From: Actinoplanes sp. KI2
GTDB taxonomy: Bacteria > Actinomycetota > Actinomycetes > Mycobacteriales > Micromonosporaceae
DNA: 64,000 bases
Assembly (NCBI RefSeq): GCF_025630775.1
Contig: NZ_JAOSZE010000022.1
Span: 103,703-167,702, forward strand
Direction of reading: 5' to 3'
Both the position numbers and the translations under genes were made by a program. Below the pieces are notes generated by a model that was not told the origin of the DNA, did not search any database, and saw only the letters and a list, made by a program, of their open reading frames with translations. Of the stretch, positions 56,463 through 64,000 are shown in pieces; the first letter of the stretch is position 1, and every line of letters starts with the position of its first letter.

Positions 56463-57206
56463 TCACGCCGTGTGGTGCCGGCCCCCGGCCTCGTACGCCC
56501 GCCCGCGCAATCCACCCGCCCGCCGATAGGAGACCGAGGCCGCAGCCGGCAGCTCCGACGGGTCCCGGTCCAACCCCATCGCCGCCCGCCGCACCGCCTC
56601 CCGCTGGGCCGCCAGCCGCCGCTGCGCCTCGCGCCGGGCCGCGGCCCGGCGCGCCTGCTCGCGCCGTACCTCGGCCTGCCGCGCGGCCAGCCACGCGGCC
56701 TCCCGGGCCTCGATCCGCCGGCGCCGGCGATCCGCCAGCGCCCGGTTGCGCAGATGCACCAGGTACAGCAGCAGCAGCGTCCCGGTGACCGCGAACCCGA
56801 TCCAGAATCCCGGTCCCACGGTCAGCACGCCAATCAGCTCGATCACGTTGAGCAGCAGCAGCGCCGCGAACACCCGGCGGCGGCGCACCACGGCCGGTGT
56901 GTGCCGCCGGGGCGGGACGCGGCGGGCCGGCCGTTTGCCGGTGACCAGGCGGAGCCGGCGCTGCGGCGACTGATCACCGGAGGCTGAGGACGGGGCCGGG
57001 ACCGTAACCGTGACCGTCCGCCCGGGGTTGATCGGTCGGCGTCCGGGCACGGTGCGGCGACGGCGGCGGCGCTGCAGCACCCGCGCCGTCGACGACGCCC
57101 GCTCCGCGGCCAGCCGCTCGGTGGCGTCGTACCGGCGCACGAGCGCCGGTGCGAGGGCGAGCAGTCCGGCCGCGGCGAGGACGGCGAGGAGCACCGAGGT
57201 CGGCAC
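56463..57206 (-). CDS. glpR: Divisome membrane protein GlpR/SepX-like
   Basis: A 247-residue protein with an N-terminal membrane helix (SVLLAVLAAAGLLALAPALV), a basic cytoplasmic linker with RRRRRR, two helices at about 112-150 (VFAALLLLNVIELIGVLTVG) and a long Arg/Ala-rich coiled-coil tail. This layout and the pairing with a molybdotransferase-like gene match the GlpR receptor for Glp in Corynebacterium, called SepX in Streptomyces, where it is important for septation. GTG at 57206 has GGGAGG seven nt upstream; GTG 57212 is an alternative. It is the last gene of a run starting with the diguanylate cyclase. Confidence 0.85.
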   Translation of the reverse strand: MPTSVLLAVLAAAGLLALAPALVRRYDATERLAAERASSTARVLQRRRRRRTVPGRRPINPGRTVTVTVPAPSSASGDQSPQRRLRLVTGKRPARRVPPRRHTPAVVRRRRVFAALLLLNVIELIGVLTVGPGFWIGFAVTGTLLLLYLVHLRNRALADRRRRRIEAREAAWLAARQAEVRREQARRAAARREAQRRLAAQREAVRRAAMGLDRDPSELPAAASVSYRRAGGLRGRAYEAGGRHHTA

Positions 57207-57346
57207 CCTCACCCCTCCCGTCAGCTATGCGCGGTCCTACCGGTAAACAAGGCGGACCGCAAGACCCAATCTCCCCGAGGCTACGGGCGCGAGCTGCGGA
57301 AATGGGCGCGCCGCGCCGGGCGCGTCACGCTCGGAAGATCATGGCG

Positions 57347-57967
57347 TCAAGCGCGTACGCGACGCCAGCGGGCCAGCAGACCGCCCTCGGCGGCCACCTC
57401 CTCGCTGGTCAGGGCGTATCCAAGATGGTCGCGCCAGCCGCCGTCGATGTGCATGTACCGCTGGTGGTACGCCTCCTCGCGGAAGCCGAGCTTCTCCACC
57501 ACGCGGCGGGACGGGCGGTTCTCCGGGCGGATGTTGACCTCGATCCGGTGCAGCCCGCCGGGGCCGAAGGCGTGGTCGACGGCGAGCGCCAGCGCCGTCG
57601 GGATCACCCCGCGGCCGGCGACCCGGGCGTCCACCCAGTAGCCCGCGTACGCCGAGCTGAACGCCCGCCGCACGATGTTTCCCAGGTTGATGTGCCCGAC
57701 GAGCCGGCCCTCGAGGCAGACCGCGAACGGCATGCTCTCGCCGCGCCGGGCCGAGCGCTTCATGTCCTGGTAGACGTAGGCGTAGGCGCGGGTCGAGTTC
57801 ATCTCGGCCCACGGACCGGGCGGCGACGACTCCCACGGCGCGAGCCATTTCTGATTGGCGATGCGCACCTCGGACCAGGCGCGCGCGTCGCCCCGCTTGT
57901 AGGGCCGCAGCAGCACCGGGCCGTCAGCCAGGACGGCGGGCCATCCCGGCGTGGACCCCAGCATCAT
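57347..57967 (-). CDS. GNAT-family N-acetyltransferase (RimJ/RimL-like)
   Basis: A 206-residue acetyltransferase of the ribosomal-protein/peptide type: VLLRPYKRGDARAWSEVRIA at the N-terminus, the acetyl-CoA region SSAYAGYWVDARVAGRGVIP and LHRIEVNIRPENRPSRRVVE. Substrate unknown; RimJ-like enzymes acetylate protein N-termini, but antibiotics and other substrates also occur. It overlaps the glp gene by 4 bp (ATGA) and is followed by glpR. Confidence 0.88.
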   Translation of the reverse strand: MMLGSTPGWPAVLADGPVLLRPYKRGDARAWSEVRIANQKWLAPWESSPPGPWAEMNSTRAYAYVYQDMKRSARRGESMPFAVCLEGRLVGHINLGNIVRRAFSSAYAGYWVDARVAGRGVIPTALALAVDHAFGPGGLHRIEVNIRPENRPSRRVVEKLGFREEAYHQRYMHIDGGWRDHLGYALTSEEVAAEGGLLARWRRVRA

Positions 57968-59274
57968 CGCCTCCGGTCGAGGAGTAACACGTCTACGGTC
58001 GAGCCGGCGGCCGCCGTGGTGACCCGCTCGCCGAGCACCAGCAGGCCGTTGGCCTCGGCCAGGCCGGAGAGAGTGTACGGCCCACCGGCGAGCGGCTGCA
58101 CCGTGTAGCCGCCACCGCGCCGCTCGGCCACGTGAGCGGGGCGGAACTCGCGCAGCCCGCCGGGGGACGAGACGGTCTCCAGCAGGTGGGCCTTGACGCT
58201 GGGGCGGAACACCGGCTCGGCCCCGGCCAGCAGCTGGATGACCGGGCGGCCCAGCACCTCGAAGCCGATCAGCGCGGAGCCGGGCTCGCCGGGCAGGCAG
58301 ACGACCGGCACCTCTTCGCCGCCGACGGTGCCGAAGCCCAGGGTCGCGCCCGGGGAGAGCGCCACGCCGGTGAACTCGACCGCGCCCCGGCCCGGATCGC
58401 GGCGGGACAGCACCCGGCGCAGCATGTCGCCGGGCCCGGTGCCGGTGCCGCCGGTCGTGATGATCAGGTCGGCCCGCAGCGTCTGGTCCTCCAGCAGGCC
58501 GCGCAGGCCCTCCGGGTCGTCGTCGCAGATCCCGATCCGGTACGCGAGGGCGCCCGCCTCGACCGCGGCCGCGGTGAGCGCGTGCGAGTTCGCGTCGACG
58601 ACCTGCCCGGGCTGGCTGGGCCGGCCCACGTCGACCAGTTCGTCGCCGGTCGCCACCACCACGACCCGGGGGCTGGGCCGCACGATCACGTGCCCGATGC
58701 CGGATGCAGCAAAGGTCGCCACCATGGCCGGGGTCACGTAGGTGCCGGCCGCGGCGAGCAGCTGACCGGCGGCCAGCTCCTCGCCCGTACGCCGGACCCC
58801 GGACCCGCGCTTGGGCGCGTGCAGGATCTCGACGGCCGCCATGCCCTGGTCGGTCCAGTGCACCGGGACGACCACGTCGGCGCCGATCGGCAGCGGCGCG
58901 CCGGCCGCCACCGAGAAGCAGGTGCCCGGGGTGAGCCGCACCGGCCGCCAGCTGGCCGCGCCGAGGTCACCGACGACGTTGAGCCGGATCGGCCGCGGCC
59001 CGCCCTCGAACTTGCCGAAGGACGGGTGCGAGCCGACCCGGCCGGCCGCCGCGAGGTCCTCCCATCGGGCCGCGTATCCGTCGATCGCGGCCTGGTCGAA
59101 GGCGGGGTACGGGTGCGGGGCGAGCACGTCCCCGGCGAGCACGTTGCCGTGCGCCTGGGTGAGGTCGAGGTCGAGCGGAGGCAGCGCGCGGAGCCTGCGC
59201 AGCACGCTGCCCAGGTATTCGGCGAGAGGCATCAGCTCGTTGGCGGCCGCCTCGGCATCGGCCGTGGCCGTCAT
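57964..59274 (-). CDS. glp: Gephyrin-like molybdotransferase Glp (MoeA family)
   Basis: Homologue of molybdopterin molybdotransferase (MoeA), which inserts molybdate into molybdopterin. 436 residues with PYPAFDQAAIDGYA, the molybdopterin-binding region PRVVVVATGDELVDVGRPSQ and DLIITTGGTGTGPGDML, and the C-terminal gephyrin domain. In Corynebacterium the close relative Glp binds FtsZ and GlpR and works in cell division; the presence of glpR two genes away supports that role here rather than a purely cofactor-synthesis role. ATGA overlaps on both sides (galU, acetyltransferase). Confidence 0.9.
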   Translation of the reverse strand: MTATADAEAAANELMPLAEYLGSVLRRLRALPPLDLDLTQAHGNVLAGDVLAPHPYPAFDQAAIDGYAARWEDLAAAGRVGSHPSFGKFEGGPRPIRLNVVGDLGAASWRPVRLTPGTCFSVAAGAPLPIGADVVVPVHWTDQGMAAVEILHAPKRGSGVRRTGEELAAGQLLAAAGTYVTPAMVATFAASGIGHVIVRPSPRVVVVATGDELVDVGRPSQPGQVVDANSHALTAAAVEAGALAYRIGICDDDPEGLRGLLEDQTLRADLIITTGGTGTGPGDMLRRVLSRRDPGRGAVEFTGVALSPGATLGFGTVGGEEVPVVCLPGEPGSALIGFEVLGRPVIQLLAGAEPVFRPSVKAHLLETVSSPGGLREFRPAHVAERRGGGYTVQPLAGGPYTLSGLAEANGLLVLGERVTTAAAGSTVDVLLLDRRR

Positions 59275-60224
59275 CCCTTCGCACCGCCGGCGACGAACTC
59301 GGCCAGCCAGCCGCGGAACTCCTCGCCGAGGTCGGGCCGCTGGCTGGCGAGCATGACCACGGCCTGCAGGTAGCCGAGCGGCATTCCGGTGTCGTACCGG
59401 TAGCCGCGGTAGACGATGCCGTGCACCGGTACGCCGTCGGCGAGCAGCTGGGCCATCGCGTCGGTCAGCTGGATCTCGCCGCCGCTGCCCGGCTTGGTGT
59501 TCTCGATGGCCTCGAAGATCGCGGCCGGCAGGATGTACCGGCCGAGCACGGCCAGGTTGCTCGGCGCCTCCTCCGGGGACGGCTTCTCGACCAGGCCGGT
59601 CACCTCGACGATGTCCTCGCCGAGGGTGGAGGGCGCCACCGAGGCGATGCCGTAGCGGGAGGTCTCCTCCGGCTTGACCTCCATGAAGGCGAGCACGATG
59701 CCGCCGGTGCGGGCCTGCAGGTCGAGCATCGCCGGCAGCAGCGGCTTGTCCTCCTCGACGAACTCGTCGCCGAGCAGCACCGCGAACGGGTTCTCGCCGA
59801 CGTGCGAGGCGGCGACGCCGACCGCGTGGCCGAGGCCGAGCGGCTCACCCTGGCGGCAGGTGTAGATGTCGGCGAGCTCACTGGTGCGGCGCACGGCGGC
59901 GAGACGCTCGAGGTCGCCCTTCTCCTCGAGCCGCTGCTCGACATCGGGCCGGCGGTCGAAGTGGTCCACCATGGAGGTCTTGCCGCGCCCGGTCACCAGC
60001 AGCACGTCGGTGATCCCGGCGGCGGCGGCCTCTTCGACGATGTACTGCAGGACGGGCCGGTCGACGACCGGCAGCAGCTCCTTGGGCACCGCCTTGGTGG
60101 CCGGTAGGAATCGGGTGGCAAGGCCGGCCGCGGGAATGACGGCCTTGACCGCCCGGCGGCCGGTCGTGTGCGCGTTCGGGGTCATCGAGGTCACCGCACC
60201 TTCGCTCAGATCGTGCCCGGACAT
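59271..60224 (-). CDS. galU: UTP-glucose-1-phosphate uridylyltransferase
   Basis: Makes UDP-glucose. 317 residues with VIPAAGLATRFLPATKAVPK as the nucleotide-binding loop, VLLVTGRGKTSMVDHFDRRP, GHAVGVAA, VLLGDEFVEED, and EIQLTDAMAQLL. The start is uncertain: ATG 60224 is the longest, GTG 60194 (after GAAGG) and ATG 60185 are alternatives that remove unconserved residues. Lies 9 bp downstream of the diguanylate cyclase gene and overlaps glp, so the genes from 62219 to 56463 can form one transcript. Confidence 0.94.
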   Translation of the reverse strand: MSGHDLSEGAVTSMTPNAHTTGRRAVKAVIPAAGLATRFLPATKAVPKELLPVVDRPVLQYIVEEAAAAGITDVLLVTGRGKTSMVDHFDRRPDVEQRLEEKGDLERLAAVRRTSELADIYTCRQGEPLGLGHAVGVAASHVGENPFAVLLGDEFVEEDKPLLPAMLDLQARTGGIVLAFMEVKPEETSRYGIASVAPSTLGEDIVEVTGLVEKPSPEEAPSNLAVLGRYILPAAIFEAIENTKPGSGGEIQLTDAMAQLLADGVPVHGIVYRGYRYDTGMPLGYLQAVVMLASQRPDLGEEFRGWLAEFVAGGAKG

Positions 60225-60233
60225 TCCGCGAGA

Positions 60234-62219
60234 CTATCGGCCGCGCGCCTGACGCGGCGGCTGTGGCCCTCCACCGGACCCCGTACCAGAGTCAAAATTC
60301 GCTTTCCGTACGCGGTCCGCGGTGTCCGCGAGACGATAGGTGTCCCGCCCGGCGCTCTTGGCCGCGTACAGCGCGTCGTCGGCGGCCTGGAGCACCTCCT
60401 GGGCCGTCTTGCCGTGCTCGGGAAAGACCGCCACCCCGATCGACACGGTCACCGGTATGACGCCGCCCACATCGATCGACACCGGGCGATCCCGGACGGC
60501 CGCTCCGAGCCGCTCGGCGACGATCACCCCGCCGTACGCGTCGGTCTCCGGCAGCAGCACCACGAATTCCTCCCCGCCCTGGCGGAAGGCCACGTCCACC
60601 TCACGCAGCCCGATCCGGATCCGCCGGGCGAACTCGCCCAGCACCGCGTCCCCGGCGGCGTGCCCGTACGTGTCGTTGACCTCCTTGAAGTGGTCCAGGT
60701 CGAGCACCAGCACGGCCAGCATGCGGCCGAACCGGCTGGCCCGTTCCACCTCCCGGCGCACCGACTCGCGAAGACAACGGTAGTTCCACAGGCCGGTGAG
60801 CGGGTCGGTGAGCGACAACCGCTGCGCCTCCTCGTGCATCCGCACGTTGTGCACGGCCACCCCGGCCTGCCCGGCGAAGGTCCGCAGCGTGTGCAGATCC
60901 GCGTCGTCGAAGTCTTCGCCGCCGACCCGGTCATAGAGGGCGAGCACGCCGAGCGTCGCCGGCCCGCCTTCACCCGGCCGGAGCGGATCGTCAGCGTCCA
61001 GTCCTACGGACGGCGCGGAGAACCCGTGCCCTCGGGGGGCCTGGATCGGCACCGCGAGATAGGTGCGGCAGGGCGGCTCGGCCTCGGCGATCGTGCCGTG
61101 CCCGCGCCGGGGCTCGCCGCCGGCCGCCACCTCGCCGAGCACGCCCGAGCCGACCGGCAGCCGCAGCGCGCCGAGCTCGGCCTCGGGCACGTCCCAGGCA
61201 CCGGTCAGGCCGATCGCGGTGTGTGCCACCAGGTGCCCGCCGACCGGGTCGAGCAGCAGCACCAGGCCGGCCCGGGCGCCGGTCGCGGCCAGTGCGGTGC
61301 GCAGGATCACCTGCAGGATCCGGTCGACGTCGTGGGTGCTGGACAGCGTCTCGCCGAGGATCGCCAGGTGACCGCGGAGCTGGTCGCGGCTGGCGGTGAG
61401 CGCCCGCACGTACGCCTTGAGCTCGCGAGTCATCCGGTTGAAGGTGGCGGCCAGCCGGCCCAGCTCGTCGGGGCGCACGATCGGCACCCGGGTGTCCAGG
61501 TCGCCGCCGGCCACCTGATCGGCGGCCCAGGCCAGATCGCCCAGCGGCCGGGTGGTCGAGTGCGCCAGCCAGCGCGCCACGAGAATGGCGGCAGTCCCCG
61601 CGGCCAGCACGACGGTGACCAGGACGGCGTACAGGAAATGCGGTTTGGGGTGCGGGACGGTGACGGTGAGTCGCAGCGGCTCGCCCGGCCCCGCGCTCAG
61701 CTCGCGTCCGTTCGGCCCGGCTTGACCGCCGAGGGTGACGTGCGCGCCGCTGACCGCTCCGAGCCGCTCGAGGAAGGCGGCGTCGACCGTCTGCGTCGCG
61801 GTGATCGCGTACGTGTCGACCACGGTGCTGGCGGCGATCGCGCCGGCCGGGCCGTCGGTGGGCGCCGCGCAGTCCTGCCAGTTGTCGCCGGCGCCGGCCG
61901 GTTTGGATCGGCTGCCGGCCCCGATCGGCGTCGCCGGGACGATCCGGATGTCGGTGGCCAGGCCGCGGGCGACGAGCTGGCCGGCGACCGCGGACCGCTC
62001 GCCGGCGGGCACCACGGCGACGGCGTCCGCGGCGCCCTGCAGCTGGCGGCAGATGGCCGAGATACCGGTCCGCACGGTCGACGCGGCATGATCGAGCCGG
62101 TCGGCCGCCCGGTTCCGGCTCACCGTGGCGACGGTCAGGGCGACAAAGATGGACCCGAGCAGGACCGGACCGAGTACGACCACCAGGAACGCGGCGGTCA
62201 GCCGGCCACGTAGCGTCAC
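60234..62219 (-). CDS. Membrane diguanylate cyclase with HAMP and GAF domains
   Basis: Synthesises cyclic di-GMP, a second messenger in actinomycete development. 661 residues: two membrane helices (about 8-28 and 205-230) flanking an extracellular sensor domain, a HAMP linker, a GAF domain (about 310-460) and a C-terminal GGDEF domain. The active site is RQGGEEF, and an RxxD inhibitory site (REVD) lies exactly five residues before it, so product inhibition is predicted. GTG at 62219 follows GGGAGG; the upstream extension to 62261 lacks a better start. The sensed signal is unknown. Confidence 0.92.
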   Translation of the reverse strand: MTLRGRLTAAFLVVVLGPVLLGSIFVALTVATVSRNRAADRLDHAASTVRTGISAICRQLQGAADAVAVVPAGERSAVAGQLVARGLATDIRIVPATPIGAGSRSKPAGAGDNWQDCAAPTDGPAGAIAASTVVDTYAITATQTVDAAFLERLGAVSGAHVTLGGQAGPNGRELSAGPGEPLRLTVTVPHPKPHFLYAVLVTVVLAAGTAAILVARWLAHSTTRPLGDLAWAADQVAGGDLDTRVPIVRPDELGRLAATFNRMTRELKAYVRALTASRDQLRGHLAILGETLSSTHDVDRILQVILRTALAATGARAGLVLLLDPVGGHLVAHTAIGLTGAWDVPEAELGALRLPVGSGVLGEVAAGGEPRRGHGTIAEAEPPCRTYLAVPIQAPRGHGFSAPSVGLDADDPLRPGEGGPATLGVLALYDRVGGEDFDDADLHTLRTFAGQAGVAVHNVRMHEEAQRLSLTDPLTGLWNYRCLRESVRREVERASRFGRMLAVLVLDLDHFKEVNDTYGHAAGDAVLGEFARRIRIGLREVDVAFRQGGEEFVVLLPETDAYGGVIVAERLGAAVRDRPVSIDVGGVIPVTVSIGVAVFPEHGKTAQEVLQAADDALYAAKSAGRDTYRLADTADRVRKANFDSGTGSGGGPQPPRQARGR

Positions 62220-62300
62220 GCATCCTCCCGGGAGTGGCCCTATTTGGAGCGATGCTGACATAGTGTGCGCCGTTTGCCGCTTTTTGGAAGGGGGTGTTGC

Positions 62301-62918
62301 ATGTCCGATTTAACCGGGGACGAAGAAGGATCACACGCAGCCAAGACCGCGCTGCGCAGTCGCCTGATTACCGCACGACGGGCGCTTACTCCGCGCGATC
62401 GGTCACTCCTCGCCGAACAACTTCAAGATCAAATTCTTGCTTTCGTACGTCGTGAGCACCCCGCCACGATCGCCGCCTACGTCCCGGTCGGCTCCGAGCC
62501 CGGCGGCCCCGATCTGCCCTCGGTCCTGGGCGAGCACGCCCGGGTCCTGCTACCGGTCCTGCTCCCGGACAACGACCTGGACTGGGCCGTCTTCACCGGG
62601 TCGGTGGCGCCCGGCCCCCGCGGCCTGCAGGAGCCCACCGGGCCGCGGCTCGGCGTCGCCGCGCTGACCTCGGCCGATCTGGTGCTGGTGCCGGCGCTGG
62701 CGGTCGACCGGTCGGGGAATCGGATGGGGCGCGGCGGTGGTTCCTATGACCGAGCGCTCGCCCGGCTCTCCGGTTCCCGCCCGCTGATCCTCGCCCTCCT
62801 GCACGAGGGCGAGCTCGTCGAGGCGGTCCCGGCCGAGCCGCACGACCGCCCGGTGCACGGTGTGATCACACCTCGTGGTGGCTTGACTCTCAACCGCGCA
62901 GCCGAGTGGACGAAATGA
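62301..62918 (+). CDS. 5-formyltetrahydrofolate cyclo-ligase
   Basis: Converts 5-formyl-THF to 5,10-methenyl-THF with ATP. 205 residues: KTALRSRLITARRALTPRD at the N-terminus, YVPVGSEPGGPDLPSVL, VLVPALAVDRSGNRMGRGGG and the family's RGGGSYDRAL. ATG 62301 (MSDLTGDEEG) follows GGAAGGGGG; a longer frame starts at 62265 but lacks a ribosome-binding site. Divergent from the diguanylate cyclase. Confidence 0.93.
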   Translation: MSDLTGDEEGSHAAKTALRSRLITARRALTPRDRSLLAEQLQDQILAFVRREHPATIAAYVPVGSEPGGPDLPSVLGEHARVLLPVLLPDNDLDWAVFTGSVAPGPRGLQEPTGPRLGVAALTSADLVLVPALAVDRSGNRMGRGGGSYDRALARLSGSRPLILALLHEGELVEAVPAEPHDRPVHGVITPRGGLTLNRAAEWTK

Positions 62919-62985
62919 CCTCCGATGGCGCAACATTGGCACTCGGAGTTGGCGAGTGCCAGCAGCCGACAGATCCGGAGGAGCC

Positions 62986-63324
62986 GTGCCCACCTACCAG
63001 TACGCCTGCACCGAGTGCGGTCACCAGCTCGAGGCGGTCCAGTCGTTCTCCGACGCGGCGCTCGTCGAGTGCCCGAACTGCCAGGGCAAGCTGCGCAAGG
63101 TCTTCAACTCGGTCGGCATCGTCTTCAAGGGCACCGGCTTCTACCGCAACGACTCCCGCTCGGGCGGCGTGAGCGCGGAGAAGGCGAACGGCTCGGACAC
63201 CAAGTCGGACGCCAAGAAGGCGGACTCCACGTCGTCGACGTCCTCGTCGACGTCGTCCTCGACCTCGTCGTCCTCGTCGACGTCCAGCTCGTCGTCCTCG
63301 ACCCCGGCCGCCGCCGCTTCCTGA
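62986..63324 (+). CDS. FmdB-family zinc-ribbon protein with Ser-rich tail
   Basis: A 112-residue protein. The first about 45 residues (VPTYQYACTECGHQLEAVQS with CPNCQGKLRKVF) form the four-Cys FmdB/CxxC_CxxC_SSSS zinc ribbon. From about residue 83 onward there is a Ser/Thr tract (SSTSSSTSSSTSSSSSTSS) encoded by TCG/TCC/ACG repeats, then an Ala end. GTG at 62986 follows GGAGGAGCC. Function is not settled; the family was linked to amidase regulation. It lies 67 bp after the cyclo-ligase gene, as in many actinomycetes. Confidence 0.9.
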   Translation: MPTYQYACTECGHQLEAVQSFSDAALVECPNCQGKLRKVFNSVGIVFKGTGFYRNDSRSGGVSAEKANGSDTKSDAKKADSTSSTSSSTSSSTSSSSSTSSSSSSTPAAAAS

Positions 63325-63333
63325 TCACTCTGG

Positions 63334-63420
63334 CGGCCGCGGGTTTGTGATCGTTCCCGCGGCTTTGTGATCGTTCCGGCGGCCGTGGCTTGGTGATCGC
63401 TCTGGCCGCCGCGGCCTCGT
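63334..63420. repeat. Imperfect tandem repeats after the FmdB gene
   Basis: Three or four imperfect units of about 21-27 bp of the form GCGGCCGCGGGTTTGTGATCG, with TTTGTGATCGTTC twice and TTGGTGATCGCTC once. They may form hairpins and could serve as a terminator region between the FmdB gene and the small gene on the other strand. Confidence 0.55.
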
Positions 63421-63459
63421 GCTGCCGCGGGCGATCTTGATCCGGCTCGGCCGAGCCGA

Positions 63460-63636
63460 TCACCAGTGCGGCGGGCGGTCCTCCCAGAGTCGCTCGTCGT
63501 TGGTGTCGCCGCGCTCGCCCCAGCCCCGCTCGGTGTCGTCCCGGGTCTGGTCGGGCAGCACCGCCGCCTCCTCCGACTCGAAGTCCACCTCGCGTTCGGC
63601 GTCGTTGTCGCGCTCAGGCTCATCCAGGATGTCCAC
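63460..63636 (-). CDS. Small acidic hypothetical protein (58 aa)
   Basis: GTG at 63636 begins a 58-residue product, very rich in Asp and Glu (DILDEPERDNDAEREVDFES), ending ERLWEDRPPHW. It is not recognised in function. Codon use shows strong third-base GC and the acidic composition is consistent across the frame. It stands alone between the FmdB gene and the truncated membrane-protein gene, divergent from the latter. Confidence 0.6.
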   Translation of the reverse strand: MDILDEPERDNDAEREVDFESEEAAVLPDQTRDDTERGWGERGDTNDERLWEDRPPHW

Positions 63637-63699
63637 GGCTACGAGGGTAAGCCGCGCCGCTGCGCCCGTCTTCCCCCTTCGGCTGTACCGTCGGTGAAC

Positions 63700-64000
63700 G
63701 TGAGCTCCCCCACCGGCTTCCCGGACGACGCCTACTGGCAGCGACCCGATCCGGCCGCCAGCCCGCCCGCCACCCCGCCGGTCACTCCACCCACCCCGGG
63801 CGATGACTACCAGGGGCCGCCGCGCACCGACCCGGCCGCGGCCGGCTGGCGGCCACAGACGATCTCCCAGCCCCCGCCGCCACGCGCGCTGCCGCCGCAG
63901 GACATGGACGCGCTCGACGACGCCGAGGGCTCGGCTCGCACCGTCACGTACGGCGTCGGGCTGGTCGCCGGGGCGATCGCGCTGATCCTGATCTGCCTGC
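63700..64000 (+). CDS. Pro-rich membrane protein (5' end only)
   Basis: Starts at GTG 63700 and runs off the right edge after 100 codons. The first about 80 residues are Pro-rich and disordered (PAASPPATPPVTPPTPGDDY), followed by a membrane helix (YGVGLVAGAIALILICL) at about 83-100. TACCGT at 63686-63691 lies 8 nt before the start, compatible with a leaderless transcript. Function cannot be assigned from the visible part. Confidence 0.65.
   Translation, partial: MSSPTGFPDDAYWQRPDPAASPPATPPVTPPTPGDDYQGPPRTDPAAAGWRPQTISQPPPPRALPPQDMDALDDAEGSARTVTYGVGLVAGAIALILICL

Overview
The window is a high-GC, Gram-positive-like chromosome segment from an actinomycete. Gene content (conservon-type sensor kinase, SCO4848-like membrane protein, GlpR/SepX divisome protein, DesC-type desaturase, Pmt mannosyltransferase, abundant GTG starts and probable leaderless transcripts) points to the Micromonosporaceae, most likely Actinoplanes or a close relative. 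This is inferred from gene families; no 16S rRNA is present. Genes are densely packed on both strands, with many ATGA/GTGA/TGATG junctions. Almost every very long open frame antisense to a known gene is a GC-bias shadow.

Layout. 1-3313: 5' part of a CvnA-like nitrate/nitrite-sensing kinase (continues beyond the left edge). 3769-13838: nucleoside uptake and salvage, with adenosine deaminase and, as one minus-strand operon, a BMP lipoprotein, ABC ATPase, two permeases, cytidine deaminase, thymidine phosphorylase and DUF4272; a 23S rRNA methyltransferase (rlmA type) lies on the other strand. 14036-17329: membrane proteins and a TetR regulator with a paired operator. 17523-21371: 2H phosphoesterase, trpS, galE-galK. 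21652-26620: sulfate activation (cysN, cysD, cysQ) and a polyprenyl-phosphate sugar transferase. 26762-31534: pth, ribosomal protein L25, prs, glmU and tRNA-Gln. 31994-36505: desaturase with TetR, two DUF4383 proteins, an ABC-F ATPase. 36617-47534: ispE, rsmA, tatD, metG, rsmI, pmt. 47989-55037: exopolysaccharide-type deacetylase/glycosyltransferase fusion, a degenerate GAF kinase, and a three-gene glycan-like cluster. 56044-64000: tRNA-Ala, glpR, acetyltransferase, glp, galU, a diguanylate cyclase, 5-formyl-THF cyclo-ligase, an FmdB zinc ribbon, a small acidic gene and a truncated membrane protein.

How it fits together. Much of the window is core metabolism: purine/pyrimidine salvage plus PRPP synthesis, UDP-sugar supply (galE, galK, galU, glmU) feeding several envelope glycan enzymes (sugar transferase, Pmt, deacetylase-glycosyltransferase), translation support (trpS, metG, pth, L25, rsmA, rsmI, rlmA, ABC-F, two tRNAs), and cell division (Glp/GlpR).

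The most unusual signal is a family of three intergenic elements (near 17346-17475, 28407-28541 and 41353-41487). Each is a 23-26 bp inverted repeat whose arms differ between copies yet remain complementary, enclosing an exactly 21-nt loop with a shared core. Each is bordered by GCGATCGC-type blocks, and two are embedded in tandem repeats. A second notable feature is a 24-bp in-frame minisatellite inside the SAM-binding fold of the rRNA methyltransferase. No CRISPR array, prophage, transposase or rRNA operon was seen.
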